Source: Bacillus alkalicellulosilyticus
Lineage (GTDB): Bacteria; Bacillota; Bacilli; Bacillales; Bacillaceae_F
Direction of reading: 5' to 3'
Length of the DNA: 64,000 nt
NCBI RefSeq assembly: GCF_002019795.1
Contig: NZ_KV917381.1
Span: 3,814,068-3,878,067 of the forward strand
Made by a program: the position numbers and the translations under genes. The notes below the pieces were generated by a model. That model had not been told where the DNA came from. It searched no databases and saw nothing but the letters and a program-made list of their open reading frames with translations. Each line of letters opens with the position of its first letter. Position 1 is the first letter of the stretch. Shown piece after piece: positions 25,985-34,028 of this stretch.

Positions 25985-26345
25985 GCCGTTCCTCCTTACG
26001 TACCGAAATCCACTGGCTAATGAACGCAGAAAAACCCATTACAAGAATGGTACTTACCAACGTGACTACTATAAGTAAGACACCTTTGCCTGTAAAGAGT
26101 GAAATGTAGGCCACTACCCCAACTGTAACAGGTATAAACAACAACGACATATGCCGAAGTAAAAACTCGGTTCCCGTCTCTATCCAATTTTCTTTTATAA
26201 CATTCGTAAATAACAATATCAATAGCAACAGCATCCCGATGATACTACCTGGGATAAATAGGTCAACCGTTTGTTGAATCCAACTCCCGATTAAGAAAAA
26301 TAAATACAAAATTCCAATATGAATAATAATGTTCAGTAGTTTCAA
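25977..26345 (-). CDS. lrgA: LrgA/CidA holin-like protein
   Basis: A small membrane protein with four hydrophobic helices and the family segment LFIPGSIIGMLLLL. I place the start at the TTG (26345), six bases after AGGGGG, which gives 122 residues; an upstream ATG would put the ribosome site inside the gene. Homologues control autolysis or small-acid transport. It forms an operon with lrgB and lies just downstream of thpR. Confidence 0.86.
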   Translation of the reverse strand: MKLLNIIIHIGILYLFFLIGSWIQQTVDLFIPGSIIGMLLLLILLFTNVIKENWIETGTEFLLRHMSLLFIPVTVGVVAYISLFTGKGVLLIVVTLVSTILVMGFSAFISQWISVRKEERHE

Positions 26346-26358
26346 GCAAGTCCCCCTA

Positions 26359-26913
26359 CTACTCTCCAAGCGGAAACCTCTTTATGGCTTCATACTTTGG
26401 GGTGTTTTTTAAGTGTGTTTGATAGATTACAATTTCATGTGATACCCACGTCAATAATTCTACTTTAGCTTGAAACGAAGGGAAATGAAATGGTTTTTTT
26501 TGGTTCCACTGCCTAGCTATTGTGATATGGGGTTTGTACGCGCGTTTTTCAATTTCAAATCCAACAGAACGACATGCATCAGCAATATCCTTTTGGAGTT
26601 GATTCAAAGCACTTGATTTCTCAAGGCCTAACCAAAAAATTCTTGGTTGTTCTTCTCGTCCAAACGTACCACTATCTGTGAGTGATAAAGGAAATCGATT
26701 ATGTTTTTTTACGATTTTTTCTATCCCTTCAATTACATCAGAAAGTTGGGTTGGTGTAGCGAATCCTAAAAAAGCTAATGTAATATGATAATCATTGGGA
26801 TGAACCCATCGTTTAAAGGAATCGTTAGGTAAACTTTCCTTCCAAAGTGATATCGTTTCTTTTATATTGTCTGGTAATGGAACTGCTACAAAGAAATGTG
26901 TTTTTTCCAACAT
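26359..26913 (-). CDS. thpR: RNA 2',3'-cyclic phosphodiesterase (2H family)
   Basis: A 184-residue 2H-phosphoesterase; the bacterial enzymes open 2',3'-cyclic phosphates and were first described as 2'-5' RNA ligases. The two HxTx motifs are HITL (in YHITLAFLG) and HITI (in YKPHITIARQ). The ATG at 26913 is used because an upstream reading would run into the HAD gene. It starts three bases after the HAD stop codon, so the two genes are probably co-transcribed with lrgAB. Confidence 0.88.
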   Translation of the reverse strand: MLEKTHFFVAVPLPDNIKETISLWKESLPNDSFKRWVHPNDYHITLAFLGFATPTQLSDVIEGIEKIVKKHNRFPLSLTDSGTFGREEQPRIFWLGLEKSSALNQLQKDIADACRSVGFEIEKRAYKPHITIARQWNQKKPFHFPSFQAKVELLTWVSHEIVIYQTHLKNTPKYEAIKRFPLGE

Positions 26914-26915
26914 GC

Positions 26916-27554
26916 TCACCCTTTTACTAATGTAGTTAAAGACGTTATTGTATGTAGAGGACAAACTTGTCGTTTCTGTAATTCGATTTCATTGGCACAA
27001 TACGCGATATATCGGACACTTGCTTTTTGTGCAGACATACCGTCAATCCATGAATCCCCAACCATTACCCATTGATCAGGTGTGTAGGAATATTGCTTGA
27101 GAACAGACTGAATCGCAAGGGGGGATGGTTTCATCGCCTCAAGATCATCTCTACCGAAGATATGGTCGAAATATTGAACTATGTTCGTTTCTTTAAGTGC
27201 TTGCTGAGCTGCACTTGTAGTATTATTTGTGACAACTACAATTAAGTGTGATTTGGCTAGCTCTTTTATCACCTGTTCACAATGTGGCTCAAGTTTCGCA
27301 CTAATCATCCCTTCTTTTTCACAGTTCTCTACTCGGCTATACATCTCAGCTAGAATAACATCTCTATTTTCTTCTCGTTTAAGTTGTTTTGCAAACTCCA
27401 AAAGTTGGCTAGTTGTGGCATTGTCTTCATTTATCTTTATGTTGTTCTTTATTAACACACTCATACATTCTTTCTTCATTTTCTTAAAATCAATAGAAGA
27501 ACGGAGTAGTGTATTATCCATATCAAACATGATCGCAGAAAAAGACTGTAACAT
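26916..27554 (-). CDS. HAD-superfamily hydrolase
   Basis: A 212-residue cytoplasmic HAD phosphatase-type protein. Motif I is FDMDNTLL (residues 10-17), motif II is VVTNN, the Lys of motif III is in EAMKPSP and motif IV is GDSWIDG. The cap region is alpha-helical (subclass I, phosphoglycolate phosphatase-like). The substrate cannot be named. GGGGGAATAGG precedes the ATG. It heads a minus-strand group with thpR, lrgA and lrgB. Confidence 0.85.
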   Translation of the reverse strand: MLQSFSAIMFDMDNTLLRSSIDFKKMKKECMSVLIKNNIKINEDNATTSQLLEFAKQLKREENRDVILAEMYSRVENCEKEGMISAKLEPHCEQVIKELAKSHLIVVVTNNTTSAAQQALKETNIVQYFDHIFGRDDLEAMKPSPLAIQSVLKQYSYTPDQWVMVGDSWIDGMSAQKASVRYIAYCANEIELQKRQVCPLHTITSLTTLVKG

Positions 27555-27599
27555 CCTATTCCCCCTATAAAAAAAGCAGTATCCACCTTATCTTAGGAG

Positions 27600-27945
27600 C
27601 ACTGAGCGAAGAAAAGCGGTTGCGTTACCGCTAAGAGTCCTTTTCAACCTTCATCGGTAACGATTAATCTTTTTCGTTACCTTCCAGACTCTTTTCTAGC
27701 CTTCGTCGGTAACAATTAGGTTTTTTCGTTACCTTTCAGAATCTTTTTCAACCTCCATCGGGTACGATTAATCTTTTTCGTTACCTTTCAGACTCTTTTT
27801 CAGCCTTCGTCGGTAACGATTAGGTTTTTTCGTTACCTTTCAGACTCTCTTTCAGCCTTCGTCGGTAACGATTAGGTTTTTTCGTTACCTTTCAGACTCT
27901 TTTTCAGCCTTCGTCGGGTACGATTAATCTTTTTCGTTACCTTCC
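27600..27945. repeat. 52-bp tandem repeat array with one hairpin per unit
   Basis: Six consecutive units of 52 bases (27634-27945), preceded by one decayed unit (about 27600-27633). Each unit contains GGTAACGA, a T-rich loop, then TCGTTACC, an 8-bp hairpin, joined by CAGACTCTTTTTCAGCC-like spacers. Variation is mainly in the loop (TTAGGTTTTT or TTAATCTTTT) and one G (GGTAAC or GGGTAC). It fills most of the 442-bp gap between pepV and the HAD gene and lies on the 3' side of pepV. Confidence 0.85.
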
Positions 27946-27996
27946 AGACTCTCTTCCTTCATCTGGCACGATTTGCTTCGTACTATCCCGGCTTAA

Positions 27997-29421
27997 TTAC
28001 GATGTAGCTAGTTCATATATCGCTTCGGCATAAATGGCCGTGGCTTTGAGCAAGTCATCAATTGAGATGTATTCATCTTTTTGATGCGCGACATCCTCCC
28101 TACCTGGAAACAACGGTCCAAATGCAACTCCTTCTGGCAAGGCTCTAGCATATGTACCACCACCAATCGCAATAAGATTTGCTTTATCTCCAGTTTGGCG
28201 TTCGTAAACACGTTGTAGCGTTTGGATCAATTGACTATTTTCTTCTACATAATGCGGAGGTGAATCATGAATGGTTTCTGATGTAAAACCAGTATTCACA
28301 ATGCTCTCTTTTAAGGAATCTTTTATAACTTGAACAGTCTGTGTAACAGGATATCTAATGGTACACCCAATTTCTCCTTTAGTAGAATGATAAAGGAAAG
28401 TACCAGGATTAATTGTTAATGGTCCGCTCACTTCATCTTCGTTCGCAATCCCTAAATTTTCGCCTCTTGATGCTTCATATAAACAAGTTGAAATAAACTG
28501 AAGGAACCTTTGGTCATTGCCCGCGAATGAATACCGTGCCAAAAAATGCCCCAATAGGATTCCTGCATTTACTCCATTGTTTGGTTCCATGCCATGAGCG
28601 GCCACTCCTTTCACATTAAAAGTGACCTGGTTACCTTTTCGCTCTGAATTACCAATAATTTTATGTTCCTGGAGATAATCGATAAACTCATTTTCCATTT
28701 GCAGGAATTCCACTTCATCAGTTCCATCAATTAGTGCTTGACACTTGTCTGGGACCATATTTAAACGTTCCCCGGATTGGAATGAAACTAAACGAAGCGA
28801 ATGATTCATTTCTTTCTCAACCATTTCGTTGTCTAGTCGAAACACGAGATCATAAATGCCTTTTTCAGCATGGATAATCGGAAAATCTGCGTCAGGTGCA
28901 AACCCGAGTGTTGGCTTTTCTTCTTTAGAAAAATAATGCTCAACACAATTCCAATCCCGTTCTTCATCCGTACCAAGGATCAGTCTCACTCGTTTAGTAA
29001 AAGGAGCATCTAATTCGCTTACTATTTTCATTGCATAATACGCTGCGATGGTTGGTCCTTTGTCATCAATCGCCCCTCTTGCATAGATTTTGTCGTCACG
29101 GATATCTGCGCTAAATGGGGATGTTGTCCATCCTTCTCCTGGAGGAACGACATCGACATGACATAATACACCGACCATTTCTGAACCAGCACCTGTTTCT
29201 ATGTATCCAGCATAACCATTAACGTTTTTTACAAGAAATTTATCTTCTTTACCAAGGTCTAACAAGAAATTCAAAGCTTTTGAAATCCCTTGTCCAAATG
29301 GAGCTTCCCCACTTATAGTGGCAGGGTCATAGACACTTTTTATCTGTAAAAAATGCTGAGTTACTGCAATAATTTCCTCTCTTCGCTTTTGAACCTCTTC
29401 ATTAAAATTATGTAAAGTCAT
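27997..29421 (-). CDS. pepV: Dipeptidase PepV (M20 family)
   Basis: Zinc dipeptidase of 474 residues acting in the cytoplasm on dipeptides. Metal and catalytic motifs are visible: CHVDVVPPG, ARGAIDDKGP, and the TDEERDW glutamate pair; a late metal His lies in EDVAHQKDEY. I chose the ATG at 29421, which gives MTLHNFNEEVQKR as in relatives; the longer reading to 29553 has no ribosome site. A GGGAGTGA site lies upstream. It is a single gene followed by the 52-bp repeat array. Confidence 0.93.
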   Translation of the reverse strand: MTLHNFNEEVQKRREEIIAVTQHFLQIKSVYDPATISGEAPFGQGISKALNFLLDLGKEDKFLVKNVNGYAGYIETGAGSEMVGVLCHVDVVPPGEGWTTSPFSADIRDDKIYARGAIDDKGPTIAAYYAMKIVSELDAPFTKRVRLILGTDEERDWNCVEHYFSKEEKPTLGFAPDADFPIIHAEKGIYDLVFRLDNEMVEKEMNHSLRLVSFQSGERLNMVPDKCQALIDGTDEVEFLQMENEFIDYLQEHKIIGNSERKGNQVTFNVKGVAAHGMEPNNGVNAGILLGHFLARYSFAGNDQRFLQFISTCLYEASRGENLGIANEDEVSGPLTINPGTFLYHSTKGEIGCTIRYPVTQTVQVIKDSLKESIVNTGFTSETIHDSPPHYVEENSQLIQTLQRVYERQTGDKANLIAIGGGTYARALPEGVAFGPLFPGREDVAHQKDEYISIDDLLKATAIYAEAIYELATS

Positions 29422-29727
29422 GAGGAAAATCACTCCCATTCTATGTCCTACGATTTGACACAATTTTGCCAAATTAACGGAATTATTGTACAATACCCTT
29501 AAAGGTGGGGTTCGGTTCCTTATAATATCCGTCTCCGTTTCTACACGGTACAAAAGCAGCTCACGCAGTGAATGCTTGACACTACACTCCTAGACCTAAT
29601 CTAATACAAGTCATTTAACTGCTCATTCATCTACGTTCTCATGAGACAATGGTAGGAATGATCAATACCCCCTTTTAATACAATGGATGTAAGGATTTAA
29701 AATCATCTATTAATAAGGAGTGGTTTT

Positions 29728-29946
29728 TTGGAAACTTCAACTGATCGTATGCTGACTCGTATCAAATCGATCTACCTCTATATTAAACAAAGGGGGACTG
29801 TCACGACGACTGAATTAGTTGAAGAGTTTGGGATTACTCAAAGAACAATCCAACGTGACCTCAATGTATTGGAGTATAATGACCTAGTCTGTAGTCCAAG
29901 CCGTGGGAAATGGACCGTAACGAAAAAGAAAATTAAGGTTTCATAA
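29728..29946 (+). CDS. ytzE: Small DeoR-type helix-turn-helix protein YtzE
   Basis: A 72-residue stand-alone DeoR-like winged helix (ELVEEFGITQRTIQRDLNVLEYNDLV). It lacks the sugar-phosphate domain, so what it senses is unclear. The start is TTG, eight bases after AAGGAG. It is convergent with the pseudouridine synthase gene; B. subtilis YtzE occupies the same place. Confidence 0.85.
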   Translation: METSTDRMLTRIKSIYLYIKQRGTVTTTELVEEFGITQRTIQRDLNVLEYNDLVCSPSRGKWTVTKKKIKVS

Positions 29947-29948
29947 CG

Positions 29949-29976
29949 CCATGCCACAGTTTATACTGTGGCATTT
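29949..29976. terminator. Shared terminator of ytzE and ytzG
   Basis: ATGCCACAGT and ACTGTGGCAT form a 10-bp stem between the two convergent genes; the 5' arm on the minus strand overlaps the ytzG stop codon. Confidence 0.75.
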
Positions 29977-30698
29977 CCCATTTCATCTTGTGCATGTTTC
30001 AACCGCTCTATCTCCTCTTCAGTAAGCTCTCTGTACTCACCTAATCCAAGGTTTTCATCAAGTTGGAGAGGTCCGATAGAAATTCGTTTTAATTCTAATA
30101 CCTTTTTTCCGACCGATTTAAACATCCGTTTAACTTGATGAAATTTCCCTTCTGAAATTGTGAGCGCTATTTTTGATATTTCACCAGGGACGTGAATGAC
30201 AAGTTCTCCCGGTTTTGTGACATATCCATCATCAAGTTCAACACCTTGCTTGAATGAAACGATGTCTTCCTCACTGACTCTGCCAGAAACAGTAGCTACA
30301 TACGTCTTGGGTACATGTTTTTTTGGAGACATTAATTCATGTGCAAGCTTTCCGTCATTTGTTAGCAGGACAAAGCCTTCTGTGTCTTTATCTAATCTTC
30401 CAACCGGGAATGGTTCAAATAAAGCATGTTCATAAGCAAGTAAATCAATAACCGTTTCATGTTCTCTGTCCTCAGTAGCAGAAATGACGCCTTTGGGCTT
30501 ATTCATCATCAGATAAATAAAAGGCTTGTAGTGAACCTCCTCACCAAATATCGTTATCTCTTGTTCATCTGGTTTAATATGGACACTGCCATCCTTAACT
30601 GCTTTCCCATCTACGAGAACGCTACCCGTTTTTAACACCTTTTTTACTTCTTTTCTCGTGCCATATCCCATATTGGCAAGTAATTTATCAAGTCTCAT
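29961..30698 (-). CDS. ytzG: Ribosomal small-subunit pseudouridine synthase (RsuA family)
   Basis: A 245-residue rRNA pseudouridine synthase. An N-terminal S4 RNA-binding domain (MRLDKLLANMGYGTRKEVKK) is joined to a catalytic domain with the Asp motif GRLDKDTEG. The target is most likely 16S rRNA by family, but RluB/RluE type cannot be separated by eye. The ATG overlaps the end of the oxidoreductase-like gene upstream by 11 bases. Confidence 0.9.
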   Translation of the reverse strand: MRLDKLLANMGYGTRKEVKKVLKTGSVLVDGKAVKDGSVHIKPDEQEITIFGEEVHYKPFIYLMMNKPKGVISATEDREHETVIDLLAYEHALFEPFPVGRLDKDTEGFVLLTNDGKLAHELMSPKKHVPKTYVATVSGRVSEEDIVSFKQGVELDDGYVTKPGELVIHVPGEISKIALTISEGKFHQVKRMFKSVGKKVLELKRISIGPLQLDENLGLGEYRELTEEEIERLKHAQDEMGNATV

Positions 30699-31368
30699 CG
30701 TCCACCTCTTGCTTTACTTCTATTTTTTCAAGAATTTGTTTTCCAAAATGACCTAGACTATTCGTGATATAGCTTTTTATCACGCCTCTTGCTGTGATAT
30801 CAATTGAATGATTGATTATTTCTTGCGGTATTCCTTGGTTTGTTAATTCTCTTTCTAGTTGTTTTACAAACGACAACGCATACTCAGTTGCTACTTGATT
30901 TGCAACAAGTGCAACCTTTTCTTCTTCTACCATTAATTTTACATGTTTATTAAAAAGAGAACGGAAATAAGAAATATCTTTTTCTTTGGGTAAGAGTAAA
31001 AGTGCTTTTTGATCTTGGTGACTTTGATTCGCTTGGCCAACAAATTTTGCCGGGATTGCATCTGTACCAATTATTGTTGACACTTCATTCCTATCTAATG
31101 CTGTCGCAAAAAAATAAAAAGTCGCATTCTCTTTAAAGCATCCTCGGTACTTCTCGAAAAATTCACGGTATACATGTGCAGGAAGAAAGACAAACACCGT
31201 ATCTGCTTGTGAAAACTCATGACTAGTAGCAGTAAAGACATTCTTATGTGCCATTGGTAGTTTTGCTATCTTTTCTTGGTCGCGATTAAATATATGTACA
31301 GCAACCTCTTTATTTTTAAAAGAAAGCAAACAACGAGCAAGACTGCCATACCCAATCCAAATGACCAT
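30688..31368 (-). CDS. NAD(P)-binding protein, oxidoreductase-like
   Basis: A 226-residue Rossmann-fold protein. The glycine motif IGYGSLA at the N-terminus and FVFLPAH at the end of beta-4 resemble pyrroline-5-carboxylate reductase/F420-dependent oxidoreductase-like proteins. No substrate can be assigned. The ATG at 31368 follows GGAGGGGAAAC; a longer upstream reading lacks a ribosome site. Its end overlaps the start of ytzG, implying translational coupling, an arrangement I have not seen explained by function. Confidence 0.65.
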   Translation of the reverse strand: MVIWIGYGSLARCLLSFKNKEVAVHIFNRDQEKIAKLPMAHKNVFTATSHEFSQADTVFVFLPAHVYREFFEKYRGCFKENATFYFFATALDRNEVSTIIGTDAIPAKFVGQANQSHQDQKALLLLPKEKDISYFRSLFNKHVKLMVEEEKVALVANQVATEYALSFVKQLERELTNQGIPQEIINHSIDITARGVIKSYITNSLGHFGKQILEKIEVKQEVDDET

Positions 31369-31479
31369 AGTTTCCCCTCCATTAGAAACACCTGTATGAA
31401 GCCAGTGCTCTTCAATGATTATCCCCAGAGCGTTGACGTCATTCATGACTTAGACTTTTTTTCTGTATGAAAATCAAAG

Positions 31480-31510
31480 GACGACTAAGTTATGATGTAG
31501 TCGCCCTCTT
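31480..31510 (-). terminator. Terminator after the SEDS gene pair
   Basis: GGACGACTA pairs with TAGTCGCCC (one mismatch) a few bases after the stop codon of the gene at 31516. Confidence 0.6.
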
Positions 31511-31515
31511 TATTC

Positions 31516-32691
31516 TTATGCTTCTTCGGTTTCAAACATATAATACCTTGTTCTCATTTTTATATTTAAGACAATTCCTATGGCAAGCATATTGGTCATG
31601 AGTGCACTTCCCCCGTAACTTATAAAAGGAAGAGCTAAACCAGTAACCGGCATTAGGCCAATCGTCATCGCGATGTTTTGGAAAATTTGAAAGACAAACA
31701 GTCCTACAATTCCTGCTACGATATACGTGCCAAACAAGTTATTGCAACTAAACGCAATTAAAATCATTCGATAAAAGAGGAAGAAATAAATAACGAGTAA
31801 AACCGTTGCCCCTATAAATCCAAACTCTTCTCCAATGATTGTAAAAATAAAATCCGTATGAATTTCAGGTACTCTTCCACTTTGTGACTGAATGCCATTC
31901 ATAAAGCCACTACCGTAAAGCTGACCTGAACCGATTCCTCGTAAAGCCTCAACCAACTGATAGGCATGACTTGCCGCATACTCTTCGGGTTGAAGCCAAC
32001 CATAAATACGTTCCATCTGATGATTTTTAATAAATTTTGAAAAAATCTGTGGATGATTGTTGTGTAGCCATACTAATAAACCTAGTCCAGACGCTACCAT
32101 TGCTCCTAGGAGTCCAATGACTCTCCATGATACCCCTGCCATTAAAATCATTGTCGCCATGATGCTTGCTATGACAAGTGCTGTCCCTAAGTCAGGTTGT
32201 TTCAAGATTAAAAAGAAAGGAGGTAAACCAATTGCCAGTATTTTACCAACAAGAACGATATCCGATGTAAATCCTTTTTCCCTACCATCTTTCGTTACCC
32301 TATATAGTAAATGGGCTAACGCAATGACGACAAAGATTTTTACAAACTCGGATGGTTGTAATAGAAAAAATCCACCGAGGTCGATCCAACGTTGTGACCC
32401 ATTTCTCTCTACTCCAATAATTTCAACGAGAAAAAGCATAATAATTCCTACAATATACAAAGGAATTGAGAAATTCCGAAATAAGTCAAAATCGATAGTC
32501 ATAATACCGATCATAAATACTAGACCCACGACTAACCATAAGACTTGTCGTTTCACAAAATGAGAAGGTTCAACAAAGTATTGTTGGCCTCCTGCACTAT
32601 AAATAGCTAGCAAAGAGATACACATTAAGAGAAACAATAAGAACAATAGCGTGTAATCGATTTGCTGCCAATATGATTTACGTTCTTCCAT
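31516..32691 (-). CDS. FtsW/RodA/SpoVE family SEDS protein (1)
   Basis: A ten-helix membrane glycosyltransferase of the SEDS class that polymerises lipid II, 391 residues. The conserved region PEIHTDFIFTIIGEEFGFIGA contains the catalytic Asp, and QPSEFVKI plus PFISYGGSALMTNM are typical SEDS segments. Whether it acts in elongation, division or sporulation cannot be decided by reading alone. GGAGGG precedes the ATG at 32691. It follows the second SEDS gene after 29 bases. No class B penicillin-binding protein partner lies nearby. Confidence 0.88.
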   Translation of the reverse strand: MEERKSYWQQIDYTLLFLLFLLMCISLLAIYSAGGQQYFVEPSHFVKRQVLWLVVGLVFMIGIMTIDFDLFRNFSIPLYIVGIIMLFLVEIIGVERNGSQRWIDLGGFFLLQPSEFVKIFVVIALAHLLYRVTKDGREKGFTSDIVLVGKILAIGLPPFFLILKQPDLGTALVIASIMATMILMAGVSWRVIGLLGAMVASGLGLLVWLHNNHPQIFSKFIKNHQMERIYGWLQPEEYAASHAYQLVEALRGIGSGQLYGSGFMNGIQSQSGRVPEIHTDFIFTIIGEEFGFIGATVLLVIYFFLFYRMILIAFSCNNLFGTYIVAGIVGLFVFQIFQNIAMTIGLMPVTGLALPFISYGGSALMTNMLAIGIVLNIKMRTRYYMFETEEA

Positions 32692-32720
32692 TTTTCCCTC
32701 CATCTATCTCATTATCTGAG

Positions 32721-33854
32721 CTAAGCTGTTTGTAACAAATCCTCTTTATTACGCTGTTGCTTGCGGTTGCTCTTTGCGATATTTGCAAGAATCGCTAGAG
32801 ATACCATTGTTACAAGTAACGAAGAACCACCATTGCTTATTAAAGGTAACGGAATACCTGTAATAGGAAGTAATCCAGTAACCGCCCCAATATTGAATAC
32901 TACTTGAATAGCGACTTGAAACGTTATTCCATACGCTAGTAGGCTTCCAAACGGATTTTTACATTTTGCTCCGATAATAACTCCTTTTACGAGTATTATT
33001 GAATAGCAGGTAAGTACAAATAATACACCAATAATACCGAGTTCTTCTGATATTATTGAAAAAATAAAATCAGTGTGAGGTTCAGGGAGATACATCAGTT
33101 TTTGAACGCTTTGTCCTAAACCGACACCTGACAAACCTCCATGAGCAATTGCAACATAGGATTGAATCAACTGATAACCCTCTTTCGCCGCATATTCGAA
33201 TGGATCACGATAGGATATTAATCTTGCCATTCGATAATCCGCTGAAGTTGCAAACAAAGCAAACATCCCAATTCCAACCGAGGAAAGAAGAATTAAATGA
33301 ACCACTTTTGCTCCCGAAAAAAAGACAATCAAACCAGTCACTAACAAGATTGATGTCGCAGTTCCTAAATCAGGTTGCTTCATTATCAAGCCAAGTATAA
33401 CACAGACGACAATAAGGGGAGGTAGTACCCCTTTTATAAATTTATTAATATACGCTTGTTTCGATGAATATACTTGCGCCAAATATATAATCATAAATAT
33501 CTTAACAAATTCGGAAGGCTGAATTCGGAAGGGCCCGATATCTAGCCACCGTTGCGCATGATTTACAGTGACTCCAAACAAAACTACTAACACTAATAAC
33601 AGAATTGAAAGAAGTACAAGTGGCATAGACATTTTACGATAAAATGGATAGGAGAAATTCATAAATATAATAAACATAACTGTCGCTATCCCAAACCATA
33701 TCAATTGTCTTTGAATGAAGAAATAATAGTCACCCACTTGGTAAAAAGCCCACACATAGCTTGAGCTAAATACCATAACTAAGCCGAAAATGGTTAATAG
33801 AAATATTGTCCCTATTAGAAACCAATCATGATTTTTTGAAAATAGCTGCTTCAT
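32721..33854 (-). CDS. FtsW/RodA/SpoVE family SEDS protein (2)
   Basis: Second SEDS paralogue, 377 residues, first of the pair. It carries IQPSEFVKIFMIIYLAQVY, the catalytic segment PEPHTDFIFSIISEELGI and PLISNGGSSLLVTM. The two proteins are clearly paralogous but not close duplicates. The ATG at 33854 is preferred over a TTG four codons upstream because GGGGGAT lies just before it. Its C-terminal tail is basic (KSNRKQQRNK). Confidence 0.87.
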   Translation of the reverse strand: MKQLFSKNHDWFLIGTIFLLTIFGLVMVFSSSYVWAFYQVGDYYFFIQRQLIWFGIATVMFIIFMNFSYPFYRKMSMPLVLLSILLLVLVVLFGVTVNHAQRWLDIGPFRIQPSEFVKIFMIIYLAQVYSSKQAYINKFIKGVLPPLIVVCVILGLIMKQPDLGTATSILLVTGLIVFFSGAKVVHLILLSSVGIGMFALFATSADYRMARLISYRDPFEYAAKEGYQLIQSYVAIAHGGLSGVGLGQSVQKLMYLPEPHTDFIFSIISEELGIIGVLFVLTCYSIILVKGVIIGAKCKNPFGSLLAYGITFQVAIQVVFNIGAVTGLLPITGIPLPLISNGGSSLLVTMVSLAILANIAKSNRKQQRNKEDLLQTA

Positions 33855-33989
33855 TCTATCCCCCAAATTCCTCTTTTACATAGAAAAGCGCTTTACCATT
33901 AATTATATCATCCCAATTAGTAGAGCGGAAGAGGGAGAGATTGACATCATTTGTGAAAAATGATGTAAAAACTGAATCTTGGATATGAA

Positions 33990-34023
33990 AGAGGTGTGTC
34001 AAGTATAGATTTGACACACCTTT
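33990..34023. terminator. Terminator after murJ
   Basis: AGGTGTGTCAA with TTTGACACACCT forms a near-perfect 11-bp stem between murJ and the SEDS pair; poly-T follows on the plus strand. Confidence 0.65.
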
Positions 34024-34028
34024 TTATG

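Noticed and set aside
27580-27634. Possible eighth copy of the 9x9 structured element (TGCGTTACC and GAGCGAAG are present)
   Set aside because: The strand order is reversed relative to true copies, the stems do not enclose the right bases, and the sequence is better read as the decayed first unit of the 52-bp array.
27600-27945. CRISPR array
   Set aside because: The 52-bp units repeat as a whole with no unique spacers, and no cas gene is near.
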